DNA from: a bacterium
GTDB lineage: Bacteria > Electryoneota > RPQS01
Direction of reading: 5' to 3'
DNA: 64,000 bases
Assembly: GCA_023382385.1 (NCBI GenBank)
Contig: JAHDVH010000002.1
Coordinates: forward strand, 68,957-132,956
Positions 43,735-54,300 of the stretch are shown here, in pieces (positions within the stretch are counted from its first letter, which is position 1; the number at the start of each line of letters is the position of its first letter). Below the pieces are notes generated by a model. The model did not search any database. It was not told the origin of the DNA and worked only from the letters and a program-made list of their open reading frames with translations. Position numbers and translations under genes: made by a program.

Positions 43735-45285
43735 CTAATCCAGAATAATCAGCTTGCCCCAGACTTCGCCGCCGGGTTTCTCAACTTTGTAGAAATATGT
43801 GCCGTTGGCTACGTCAACGCCGTCCTTTTTGCCGTCCCATGTCAAATAGTCTTCTCCCGGATTCAACGTCTGTGCAGGGAGCGACACCACTTCGCTCATG
43901 GCAAAGTCATAGACTTTCAAGGTCGCTGCGCCGCCCGGCGACTCCACGCGGATACGCACCACGGCGAAGCGCGACGGAGCAAACGGATTGGGATAAGCAT
44001 ACGTCTCCGCGTCACGCGCGGAACTTGCGAGCGGCTCGGCCGTCTGCAGCACGTGCCAGCGTGCACCGTTTGAAGCACTCACGGCCAGCCCGTCCAGTCC
44101 TCCTGCCCACAGCCAATCACCCGGCTCTTCCGCAAAAGCGGAATAGATGGGATACTCTTCCAGCCGATGTCCGGCGCGTGCGGAATCAACAATTTGCGGA
44201 AAGAGCTGCCAGTTCACTCCGCCGTCTATCGTTTTCCACAAACCGATGTCATCGCATGCGTAGGCTGCCTCCCCGTCGAAAGCGAAGGCGTGCACGCGCG
44301 GAGTTTCGCGGCGGCCGATGGCCTGTTGAATCTGTGCTTCAGTCAGCGTGACTTCCCATGTCGCACCGCCGTTGGACGTCTTGGAGACTGCATAGAATTC
44401 GTTGGTGCTTTCGGCGCGCCACGTGGCGGCCCACACCGTGTTGGTCGCGGGCTGATAGTCGAGTGCGGTTACAAAGTTGCCGCTGATGCCCGCGTTGACG
44501 TGCGTGTATTGCTGCCACGTTTGGCCCTCGTTCGACGAGCGGAAAATTCCGGCCGCAGTGCCCACCCACAAGTTTGTGCCGTCCGCCGTCAGACTGAACG
44601 AGCGGTCGGACAGTTTTGCACCGGTGTTGAACGGCGTTCCGTCCGGTGCAATCACGCGCCAGCCGAGCGTGTCTTGAAATCCTGTGTAGTCGCTGGCCGC
44701 AGCATGCCGACGCAATCCCCCACCCTTCGAAACAATCCATACATAGTTCGGCGTGATGGCAATCGCGTAAGTGATGTTATCCACGTTCGTCGCCGTCGGC
44801 CAATAGCCGAGCACGGTGTCGAGTCCGGTCTGCCGATTCAACCCGTAGATCGGATCACGCGGCTGCGGAAACCACGTCCACGTCGTGCCTTCATTCCGCG
44901 TATAGGCCAATCCGCCGCCCGCGCCGCTGATGCCCACAGTCGTATCGAACGCGAAGCTCGCCCAGATAATCGAATCCGTCACGAGCAGTCCGGAGACTCC
45001 GCCTTTGCCGAGTCCCTGTGCGACACCATAGTTCAAGAACTGATACCGCTCATTTTCCGCCGTGCGCGTGACGTCCACCGTCAGTTTGGTCACTCCGTTG
45101 CCTGTGCCGAGCCAGTAGACGGGGCGATGGTCGCTTAAGATGTCAATGATGACATTGGAGCCAAGCCTCGGTTCGGGGTCGGCATCGAGCGCGCGCGTCA
45201 TCCGGTCGCCCGACAAGAGCGGAGAATGCGGAGCAAACTGCGCGAAGGCGGAGGTCACGAAGAGCAGTATGAGTAGGTATGGCAT
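43735..45285 (-). CDS. secreted BNR-propeller protein with FlgD-like C-terminal domain
   Basis: A 516-residue protein with a short signal peptide (MPYLLILLFVTSAFA). Sortilin/BNR-type propeller repeats are visible as SNEGQTWQQYTHV, SNGGATWEVTLTE and TIDGGVNWQLFPQ. The C-terminal 85 residues (YAYPNPFAPSRFAVVRI, LKVYDFAMSEVVSL, LTWDGKKDGVDVANGTYFYK) are FlgD-Ig-like, the fold used for many sorting domains. It is therefore a possible cargo encoded between the sprA gene and the PorV-like genes. Function of the propeller unknown. Confidence 0.8.
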   Translation of the reverse strand: MPYLLILLFVTSAFAQFAPHSPLLSGDRMTRALDADPEPRLGSNVIIDILSDHRPVYWLGTGNGVTKLTVDVTRTAENERYQFLNYGVAQGLGKGGVSGLLVTDSIIWASFAFDTTVGISGAGGGLAYTRNEGTTWTWFPQPRDPIYGLNRQTGLDTVLGYWPTATNVDNITYAIAITPNYVWIVSKGGGLRRHAAASDYTGFQDTLGWRVIAPDGTPFNTGAKLSDRSFSLTADGTNLWVGTAAGIFRSSNEGQTWQQYTHVNAGISGNFVTALDYQPATNTVWAATWRAESTNEFYAVSKTSNGGATWEVTLTEAQIQQAIGRRETPRVHAFAFDGEAAYACDDIGLWKTIDGGVNWQLFPQIVDSARAGHRLEEYPIYSAFAEEPGDWLWAGGLDGLAVSASNGARWHVLQTAEPLASSARDAETYAYPNPFAPSRFAVVRIRVESPGGAATLKVYDFAMSEVVSLPAQTLNPGEDYLTWDGKKDGVDVANGTYFYKVEKPGGEVWGKLIILD

Positions 45286-45306
45286 ATGGTCTCCCTGTGT
45301 CGCCCG

Positions 45307-46521
45307 CTATTTGAAAGTCGAAAGCCCGAAATCGCCGCTCGGCAGATTCACGCTCAGCACTGTCCCGTTCTGAATGATTCGCGTGCTGTCGAGAAGATAC
45401 TCAGTAGAATCGCCAGACGCGGGGTCAATCGAATAGAAGCGGAAGTAGTAGAGATTGTTCAGGAGCGTCGGATTGTTGGGCACCAGCAAATAAGACGACG
45501 CAATGTTGTCACCCGACGTTACATCCGGCGGCACGCCGTCGTTGCGCAGAAAGAAGTCTGGGAACGTCTGCGGCGGCCAATCGAGGTCTTCACGCCTCAC
45601 GTCAAACCACACGGCTTGCGTCTGCCGCCATCCTGCAAGCTCACAATCGTCGTAGGTGATATGGAAAACTATCGTGTCAACATCCCCGGGTGCTTCAGGA
45701 CGATAAAGCGTGTCCGGCAGCTGCGGATTGGAAAGTTCCGGCAGCAGGTTTTCAAACGTCATGCCGACATTTGTCCAGTCACAGTTTAGTCCGAAGCGTG
45801 TAAAGGCTTCAACCCGCAAAGCGTAGTTGTCCCCTGAAGGAGTCAAGCCAAACAAAGTCGGTGCAAGTTCAAATGACCATTGATTACCTGTGCCGGCGAC
45901 CATTTCCGTTTCCCACCAGACGTCATCGCCCGATATCCACTTTACGCTCACAGAATCAATGTCGTAGTTCTGCGGCTGTGTGATAGTCACGGCAAAGTCA
46001 ATGCTCTCGAAACAGCCGGGAAAACCCAGATAGACCGGCACATTGTCAAACACACAGTCTTGCAACTCCCGCAACTCAACCTGAACATTGTTGATGCGCA
46101 AACTGCCATGCGCGGTTTGTGCGGCAAAGTCAAACGAGTAGACCCCCTCGCCCAACGCGCAGAGCAAGTCTCCGCGAAGGCCGCGTGTGAACGTGTAGTT
46201 GTTCGGCACCACGTCCAGCGACGTGCCGGAGGCGAACTCAGGCGATGCAAGCGGAGTCGCTCCTCCGTCGTCATAGAGGTCAAAGGTCAACTCACCGGCA
46301 TTGTTCGGTTGCGTTACTGTGCAGCGGACGGACGTCACTTCCGGCGCGTTTTCAACGCGCACCATGTAGACATAGGTGGACTCTACATCACACAACAAGA
46401 AGGCCGGTGCAGTCACAACAAAGATGCCGGGGGAAGGGTCGGCGGGTTTGGGGTCGTCTTCGTCGCAGCCGACCAGCCAAGCAGACAACACTCCGAGCAG
46501 AATCAACACTCTCCACATCAT
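45307..46521 (-). CDS. lipoprotein with choice-of-anchor-type domain
   Basis: ATG 46521 follows GGAGGTG and gives a 404-residue lipoprotein (MMWRVLILLGVLSAWLVGC, Cys19) with an acidic stretch DEDDPKPADPSPG after the lipid. The body is a series of Ig-like domains. The last domain has LRNDGVPPDVTSGDNIAS and YYFRFYSIDPASGDS, the same signature as the lipoprotein at 6663-7604. It lies 2 nt after ppx and 21 nt before the BNR gene. Its place in the sprA operon suggests a structural or cargo-related envelope role. Confidence 0.78.
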   Translation of the reverse strand: MMWRVLILLGVLSAWLVGCDEDDPKPADPSPGIFVVTAPAFLLCDVESTYVYMVRVENAPEVTSVRCTVTQPNNAGELTFDLYDDGGATPLASPEFASGTSLDVVPNNYTFTRGLRGDLLCALGEGVYSFDFAAQTAHGSLRINNVQVELRELQDCVFDNVPVYLGFPGCFESIDFAVTITQPQNYDIDSVSVKWISGDDVWWETEMVAGTGNQWSFELAPTLFGLTPSGDNYALRVEAFTRFGLNCDWTNVGMTFENLLPELSNPQLPDTLYRPEAPGDVDTIVFHITYDDCELAGWRQTQAVWFDVRREDLDWPPQTFPDFFLRNDGVPPDVTSGDNIASSYLLVPNNPTLLNNLYYFRFYSIDPASGDSTEYLLDSTRIIQNGTVLSVNLPSGDFGLSTFK

Positions 46522-46523
46522 AC

Positions 46524-47456
46524 TCACACCTCCAGTCTGCCGAAATGAGCCAGCCACAGGCCGTGCCGCAGTCCGCGCTCCGACACCTTGCCGGACTCGA
46601 TACGAAGCACGTCAAACAACTCGCGCAGAAGCAATGTGCCGGCCAGAACAAATTTCCCGCGACCCGGCGGCATGGCGGGCAGAGCCTGCAGTTCATCGGG
46701 ATGCCGACCCGCAAAGCGGCCAATCATCGTGTCGAGGTCCTCAATCGTCAATTCGACACCCGCGATTTTTTCCGGTTGATAGCGCGTTAGATTGATTTTC
46801 AGCATCGCGAGCGTCACCGGAGTTCCTCCGACCAGCACCCACGGCACGTTTTCATGCGTGTCGGGAGAGAACAAATTACCTTGCACGGTGCGCACTTCGT
46901 GGCGCAGACGCGTAATCTGCTCCGGCGCGGCGGGTTCGGTCAGCGAGAGGAAGCGCTTCGTCAGCGTCACGGCTCCGGCCTCCAGACTCACGCTCTGTCC
47001 GGGCTGCGTCCCCTGTCCACTAATGACTTCCGTGGATCCGCCGCCGATATCAATCACATTCACGCGCTCGTGCGGCAGCAACTCCATCGCGGAAACCGCT
47101 CCGGCGTAGGTCAACGTGGCCTCCTGCGAGCCGGAGAGAATGTGCATGTCAATCCCGACAATATCGCGCACCGCCTTCTGAAATTCTTCGCGATTCTTGG
47201 CCATGCGCATCACGGCGGTCGAGCACGCCACGACTTCCTGCGCGCCGTTTGCGCGAAACTCCCGCACAAGCTCGTGCAGCAAATTCACGTTCAGCAGAAT
47301 CGAATCCGTGGGCAGCATCCCGTCCTCGGTCAGCGCTTCCCCCAAATGATTGGGAGTCAGCGAGTCCTTCACAGGCCGCAGCGTTTCACCTTCGCCTTCG
47401 GCCAGCAGGGCGAGCGTGGTATTCGTGCCAATATCAATTGCACCGGCTCTTATCAT
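46524..47456 (-). CDS. ppx: Ppx/GppA-family phosphatase
   Basis: A 310-residue exopolyphosphatase / guanosine pentaphosphatase core without the C-terminal HD-like domain, as in short family members. ASKHA marks are GAIDIGTNTTLALLAEG (phosphate 1), VACSTAVMRMAKN, the catalytic-Glu region ILSGSQEATLTYAGA and NVIDIGGGSTEVISG (phosphate 2). It hydrolyses polyphosphate or pppGpp. Its start overlaps the M28 peptidase stop by 4 bases. There is no obvious link to secretion, so co-location may reflect growth-linked regulation. Confidence 0.93.
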   Translation of the reverse strand: MIRAGAIDIGTNTTLALLAEGEGETLRPVKDSLTPNHLGEALTEDGMLPTDSILLNVNLLHELVREFRANGAQEVVACSTAVMRMAKNREEFQKAVRDIVGIDMHILSGSQEATLTYAGAVSAMELLPHERVNVIDIGGGSTEVISGQGTQPGQSVSLEAGAVTLTKRFLSLTEPAAPEQITRLRHEVRTVQGNLFSPDTHENVPWVLVGGTPVTLAMLKINLTRYQPEKIAGVELTIEDLDTMIGRFAGRHPDELQALPAMPPGRGKFVLAGTLLLRELFDVLRIESGKVSERGLRHGLWLAHFGRLEV

Positions 47457-48343
47457 TCAAAAGTCTCCGTATAGAGCACTTCCATAACTGTTCTGCCGAC
47501 CTCGCCCATACTGTGGGGCGAACACTTGTCCGGCGTGTCTTCCAGCGTATGCCAGTATTTGTAGTCCAAGTCAATTATGTCAACAACGGGGATTCCCTTT
47601 TCCAGAAATGGAATGTGGTCATCCATCACGGCTTGACCGGGTTCGCGCACAAACGACATGGCTTTCACACGCTCAGCGGCGGCGAACACCTTGTCCACAA
47701 TCGGGCGCGCATAGACATACGAATTCAGCTCGTAGGGGATGCGCAAATCCTTCTCGGAAATCAAATCAAGCAGAATCCCGTAGCGCGGCTGGGGAATTGG
47801 CTGCGTGCGCACGAAGTGCCGCGAGCCGAGCAGATAGTCCTCTATGACTTCTTCGCGGCCGTAGTCCTCCCCATCGAAGAACACGATGTCCACTCCAAAC
47901 TTCACCGGCTTTAAGTAAAGCTGCCGCGCGATTTCGAGCAGGATGGCAATCTGCCCCGCTCCGTCATTGGCTGCGGGAATCGGTTTGCTGTGATTCTTGG
48001 GATCGGGATCCCTGTCTGCCGTGGGCCGCGCGTCCCAGTGTCCGCAGAGCATCACACGGTCAGCGGCCTTTGGATTGATTTGTCCGATGATGTTATACAG
48101 GTTCAGCGTCACGCCGCGATCGACGCTCGTATACGTAAACGGCTGCACCCACGCCGTATCACACCAGAAACTCAACTCGCGCAACAGAAACTCGCGGCAG
48201 GAGTCTGCTTCCGGAGAATTCGGCACCCGAGGTCCGAACGCGACCTGCGTTTTCAAGAGCAGCATCGCGCGATCCTGATCGAAGGCGGATGCGCTGTTTC
48301 CCAAACTTAGAGTCGCAAGCACAAGCAATAATATTATTTTCAC
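47453..48343 (-). CDS. secreted M28-family metallopeptidase / glutaminyl cyclase-like
   Basis: A 296-residue exported protein (signal peptide 1-20) with a complete M28 di-zinc site: GHWDAR (His, Asp), PAANDGAGQIA (bridging Asp), DGEDYGRE (catalytic Glu), a later Asp and the C-terminal YWHTLEDTPDK (His). CGHWDARP and the WHT-x2-D pattern are shared by bacterial glutaminyl cyclases, and Gln cyclisation is common on type IX cargo after signal cleavage, so a role in capping new N-termini is plausible. Aminopeptidase activity is the alternative. It lies 3 nt after sprA. Confidence 0.88.
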   Translation of the reverse strand: MKIILLLVLATLSLGNSASAFDQDRAMLLLKTQVAFGPRVPNSPEADSCREFLLRELSFWCDTAWVQPFTYTSVDRGVTLNLYNIIGQINPKAADRVMLCGHWDARPTADRDPDPKNHSKPIPAANDGAGQIAILLEIARQLYLKPVKFGVDIVFFDGEDYGREEVIEDYLLGSRHFVRTQPIPQPRYGILLDLISEKDLRIPYELNSYVYARPIVDKVFAAAERVKAMSFVREPGQAVMDDHIPFLEKGIPVVDIIDLDYKYWHTLEDTPDKCSPHSMGEVGRTVMEVLYTETFE

Positions 48344-48346
48344 AGG

Positions 48347-51300
48347 TTACCCGCGAATGGCGATGGACACGTTGATACCGAATTCAAATAGGCGCGAACC
48401 GCGATCCGATACTTTATCCTTGGTCTGCTGGAATTGCAATTGCGCGCCGCCGTTCACCGTATTCGAGAAGCTGTAGTTCAAGCGCGGCTGAATCGACCAC
48501 TGCACATCTTCGCGCTGCGGCGAGTAGCTCGTGCCGGACAAAGAGCGTTCCTGCTTGTTGGTCTGATAATCCACATTCAGCGAGAGTGTCGTCTGGTTCT
48601 GCAGACGCATGGCGCCAAACCACAGAATCGGCAGACGGAAACCCGTGCGCATGGTGTAACTGACTGTTGCGTTGGCCCCGCGCGTCGTCGTGCGTTGTGC
48701 GCTTCCCTGATTCTCAGCTTTGGTCAGCGCGTTCGCCGCATTGATGCGCACTTGTGTGTCAATGCTGTTCAGCCACGACACATTGACTCCGACCAGCGGA
48801 CTCCACTGACGAGTATAGGTGCGCGTAATGATGTTGCTGCTCTTGTTTTGCCAGTCTTCCTTGACGGTGGACTGTAAACTGCTGGTCAACGAAACCGTGC
48901 GCGCGACTTTCGAGAGAAAACCGACCTTTTCGAACCCCGACCAGTCCACCGACACGTTGGCAAACGGCAGTACTGTTGCGGAACCCGAATCGGCGGTCAT
49001 CCAGAACGCTGTCTGCTCAAGACTTCCGGTTCGCTGCGAGTTGGCGTCGTTCTCACTGTCTCGCATATTCCAAACAAAGGACGTGCGGATATTTCGAGTC
49101 AGACGTACGCCCGTGCGCGCGCTGTAGTCATCGGTGGTTCCAATCGCCGGTCGCGATTGTATCGTTAGTGACGTATCCACTTTCGGGTCATTTGAGAATC
49201 CGAGTCGATACGGCAGTTCCGCTTGCCCGAGCACGCCAGCCTGAGAGTGGCGATAGGTGTTATCATAACTTAACTGCACCGGATCGAGCGTCTGTAATGC
49301 AAGTTTGACCGGCTTGAAAGCATATCCGACTGTTCCCAACGGAGAGAATCCCGGACCGCGATCCGCGCGCCCGACGGCGCTCGAATCCGTGCCAGTCGAA
49401 TCCCCTTCAGCTTTGGGTCGAGCCGGTTCCTTGGGCGGAGGAGCATCTCTCCGTCTTCCGCCGTCACGCCCGCCGCGACCACCACCGAACACTTGTTTGA
49501 AGTCGAGACTTAGATCTCCACCCACAACGCGGTTATTGGACACCGTTTGATTCTGCGAACTCTGCCGATTGCCATTCGTCCAGTTATACGTGCTGTTGTA
49601 GTTAAAGGTTGGCGCAAACCAGCGTGCCAGACTTGGCGCGTAGGAATTGGTCCAGTTCCAGCCTTCCGCATTCAAATCGCTGCGGCTGAGATTCGCCAAA
49701 TCGCTCCACTTCTTCGCGACGGCGAAGGTCGTGTCCACATTCCCGCGATCATCATAAACGGTGTCCGTCCGCACCTGCGTCCAGCCGTAACTCTGGGACA
49801 GGCCGGTGCTGATCGCGTCTGTGATGTCGAACGCGATACTTCCCGAACCGGTCACTTGGAAATTCGGGGAATTGGTGCGCCTTCCTTCGCGCGTCTCGCT
49901 GTTCGCAAGCGATCGTTGCGCACTCATGGTTCCCGATAACTGTTTCGGTTTATAATAAAACTTCGGACTGCCAAGCAGAGACAGCAACGGCATATCCTTC
50001 AGGAAAAAGATCGGTGCCAGACCGCGCCCGCGTGCTGTGGGGAAGTTGTAGTCCGCACGCACACCCGTCTGCGACTGCTCTTGCCGGATGTAAGTGTAGT
50101 CTTTGCTCTGGACCTTGGAGTGATCCCAACTCAGCCGCAAGCGTTCCATTGTCCAGCGCACGAGCGGATTCGGTGAATTACCGGTCTTGGAAAAACTCGC
50201 CGTGTAGTTCGTGCGCGTTTCTTTCCGAACGACTGACGTGTCGGGATGATCCTGATCCACGCGGACGTCGGTATTGGGAATGTACTTCGGAACGCTCTCG
50301 TTTTCGGAACGAGTGACGACCACAGGCAGCGCGAAACCGTATTGATCCAGCCCGAACTTCGCCGCGTTCAGATTCATGGATCCCATGACGGTTTCCGAAC
50401 TGTTTTGTCGGCCCGTGCGTTCGTTGACGTTGTGGAAATCCGCGTCCTGTTTGTTGAAGGTTCCCGAAAATGCCACGAGGTCCGCAATGCGCAGCGACGA
50501 CGTGATTTCGCCCGCCGTGCCCGGATCTTTGTAGATGTCCGACACCCGCAACTCGTCCACCCAAATTTCGTCGCCGGCGTTATACGGATACTTTTTGGCG
50601 CGGATTCCCAACGCGATAAACCCGACGTTCTGCAAACTCGGAGTGCCGGCAATCACAAGACTGTCCGCCGGAAAACGCAGCGAGTCCAGCACGACGGCAA
50701 ACCTTCGCAGGTTCGCCTGCGCACTCGAATCGCCGCTCATGCGCCCTGCATCCTCGCGCAGTTTGCGCAGGATTGAGAGATCGTTCATCCCGACATCAAT
50801 GTGGTTGCGCGAATCCCAGCCCTTGTACACCGTCTTGACGATTTCGTAATAGTTCGTATTCGTATTCGTATACGACGTGCCGAGCCGCAGAATCAGCTGG
50901 TAGCGTTCGTCTTCGAAAAGTCCCTGATCAAAGCCTCCGCCGTGGATGAACATCTTGAGTCGTTTATACTCAATCATGTTGATCTGCTGATAGAGGTTTT
51001 TCGAGACGAAGAACTCGTCCGGCGCGCTCGAGCCGCCCAACTGCTCGATTTTCAGAACAAGGCTCTGCTCGCGCTGCCGCAGATTTGTGATCGGATCAAT
51101 CTCGCCCTGCACACCCGGCGGGCTGATGTAGCCGGGGTTTTCATGGTTGTTGATGACGGCTGTGCTCACGAATTCGGTCGAGTCGGCGTCCACGTACTCC
51201 GGCAGCCATTCATTCGAGACGATATCGTTCTGCACGATTTCCACGCGCGTCGTGCGAGTCACGCCGGTCAAATACATGCGCGCCCACCGCACATTGGTCA

Positions 51301-54300
51301 AACTCGCCGCGCCGACTCTGCGGCGCACGGTCTCTTCGTCAATCGGAATCCGGAACAATCGCCAGTTGTTGTTATTATTCTGACCTCCGACGATGAAAGG
51401 ACTGGTCAACGAAAGTTCGATATCATAGCTGTAGTAATCATTCGCCTGATCAAGGTTCTGATTCCCGTTCAGGTCTTCGCTGTCCGGGATATTTCCCCCC
51501 TCGTCGTTGAGACTGCCCTCCGATCCGTTGATCTTCTCGTAGTTGTTTGAGCCGACGGAATAGGACCAGTCATCCCACGAAGGAATCTTTGGACGATTCA
51601 AGCCGTTCCAATGCGCGGAGTCCGCGGGGTCTGTGGCGAAGAAGCCGTCAATACCTGTGTCTTCGTCCGGACTGAGCACGCCGTTGCCGTATTCACGTTT
51701 CGCCGAGCTGACGATTTCGTCCGGCATCGGCTTGTCTTCTGAGTCCATCGAGTCGTTGGGCAGCGCGTCTTCGGAAATCGAACCGATATCCACGACCAGC
51801 CGACCTTCCTGCTGACTCGGAACTTTGATCCAGAATTCAATGAACTGCGCTCTTGATTGATCCTCGTAACCGGCGCCGAGGTAGCGCATAACACCACCCC
51901 AACTTTGCTCGGGAAAGCCGGTGCTCTCATCCGGAGTGAATTCCAGCACAAGTGATTGCAGACGATCGGCGACCTGTGAATTGATCTCACGTTCCGGGAA
52001 CACGTCTTTCACGCGCACCTGCTGATCCCCGACGGGATTCCACCACTTCAGCCGACCGCGCAGCGAATCTATGCCCGGGTCTTGCACGGGAATCGACGAA
52101 ATGCTCCAGTTGCGGCGGAGCAGACCCAAGGGAGTCGAGCGGCGCGAGGCTTCAAAGTCGTCCAGAAACGCCACGCCGTTCGGATCGCCCGTCGCGTTAT
52201 TCGACAGCGAATTCGGATTCGGATAGACTTTCGCGACTTCCGCGTCTATGACAAAATCTGATGCGGCGTTCGTCTTGACCAGCGGCAGGCGGTTGGCCAC
52301 CGCCGTCAGGAAGTTCGGAGTGAACTTCAGACGAGAGTTTACGTCGTACAACGTATTGCTGATCGGTTCACTGCCGATGCGCACGCGGCGGTCGAGCGAT
52401 TTTTCGTCGAGCTTCAGCACCATACCGCCGATGTATGAGTCCTGCCAAAGCTCGTATTCGGCACGCGCGCCCATCAGCGTCTTGCGGTCAAGCTGAAAGA
52501 CCTGACCGGATTCATACGTAATCACCAGATTCGCATTGGGCGCTTTTGCCGCTTCATTGAGAATCCGCAACTGACCGGACAGATAATCAATCGTATAATC
52601 CGATCCGCGCGTCAGCGGCACACCATTGAGCGTAACCTCTTCGGAGCCCTCGAGCACGAGCGGTCCCAAATCGTATTGCGACGTCGAACCGACTGATTTC
52701 GTCACGAATTTCCACGCCGCGCCGCGCGTCACGACCTGCGAGTAGGGCAGCGTATAGAGTGATGAGTCCAACACGGCCGTCGAGTCGCCGTTGGCCCGCC
52801 TCGTGGAATCAATTTGCCGCAGTGGGAAAACCACCGTCTGTCCGGTGTTGACATCGAAGTAGCCGGAGGGGTTGAACGGGGTCAAGTCGAGAAAATGTAA
52901 CTCGCCGTGCGTCCAGTTGACGATGGCACCGTAGTTGTCAAGATAGTTGTCGGCGCCGCTTGAACCGTTAGGGCCTTCGGTGTCAAACTGGAAGAACTGC
53001 AGGTAGGTTTGCGTATTGTCCGGGCCTGTTTCCGGAACGGACGAACCGGTCTCGCGGATGATTTCAAGCTCAAAATTATTCGGGCTGATGTTGGTCGCCT
53101 GCATCGAGTAGACGTGACGGAACATCAGATTCCACGTCGGGTCAATCAACGTATCGGGATTAGGCGCCGAACTGCGCAGCATGATTAACCGCAACTCGCC
53201 GGTCGGCGCACCGAGGCGACCGAATGTGTCACCCTGCACAGTCACAAACGAACAGGCCAGCACGTTGTCTCCCTGAATCTGCCTGCGCAGGCGGACGTAG
53301 CCGAAATTCGGTTCGAAGGTGTAATCCGTTTCAGGAATCAGCTTGCGGAATGTCTGGTCCACTTCATCCAACTGCGACAGGTCAATCAGCGACGGGTCGT
53401 GAAGCTTTTCAATCTTCCGCAACGACACCGCGAAACCGTTGTTCACGTTTACGTCATGCTGCGTACCGCCCGCCGACGTGCTCACCCACAGTTCGAGTTC
53501 GGCCACGGGAATCGGCGCAATCAGATGCTCGCGGAAGCTGATTAGCCGGTAGTTGTCGCGATAACCACTTACGGATAAAGTGTCGGGGCCGCTGCCGGTC
53601 TGCCGGACATACTGGAAGTCGTGTTCAGTCAGCCAGAAGTAGGTATTCTGCAGAAAGTCGTTTTCGCTCCACTGCGCGCGGCGTTGATCCTTGTTTGGCT
53701 CCTGTCGGTTCTTTTGACCGCGCTCCAAAGATGCGATACCGGTCAGTTTCAGCGCACCGACCTTGGCTTCGGTCTTTAACCCGAACAACCCCTTGTTCTG
53801 TCCCGAGAAGGTGGCAAGCCTCGTGCCCAGGCTGAGATTGACATTTCCGGCCTCAATCTTCTGGACAATCTCGTCGCGGTCGCCCGTATAGGTAAGTTTC
53901 AGCGAGTTTTCAAAGTCGAACAGACGTTCGGAGTCCTGATTGACGTCCACCTGCACCTTCTCGCCGATTTTTCCGGCGATGGTGAAGCGCTGCGTCATGT
54001 CAATGTTGAAATTCGTGTTGGTGTTGCGCTGATTTGCAGCCTGCAGCTCGTCAAACTTCTGCTGCCGGATTTTGCCGTCAATCGTGATATTGCCCTGCAC
54101 GCGCAACCCGATATTGTCGCCGCCGAAGATTCTGCGGAAGGTCTTGGACTTGATGCGGAACGGGACGTCAATCGCGATTCCCTCTCCCGCACTTCGCTGC
54201 GCCTGCTGTTTGAAATTCTGAATCGTGGCAGCGGCCATGGCTCGTCGCACGTCCCATGTCATGCGCAGGTCGCGATAGTCTGCATAGTCCAGCACGAGCG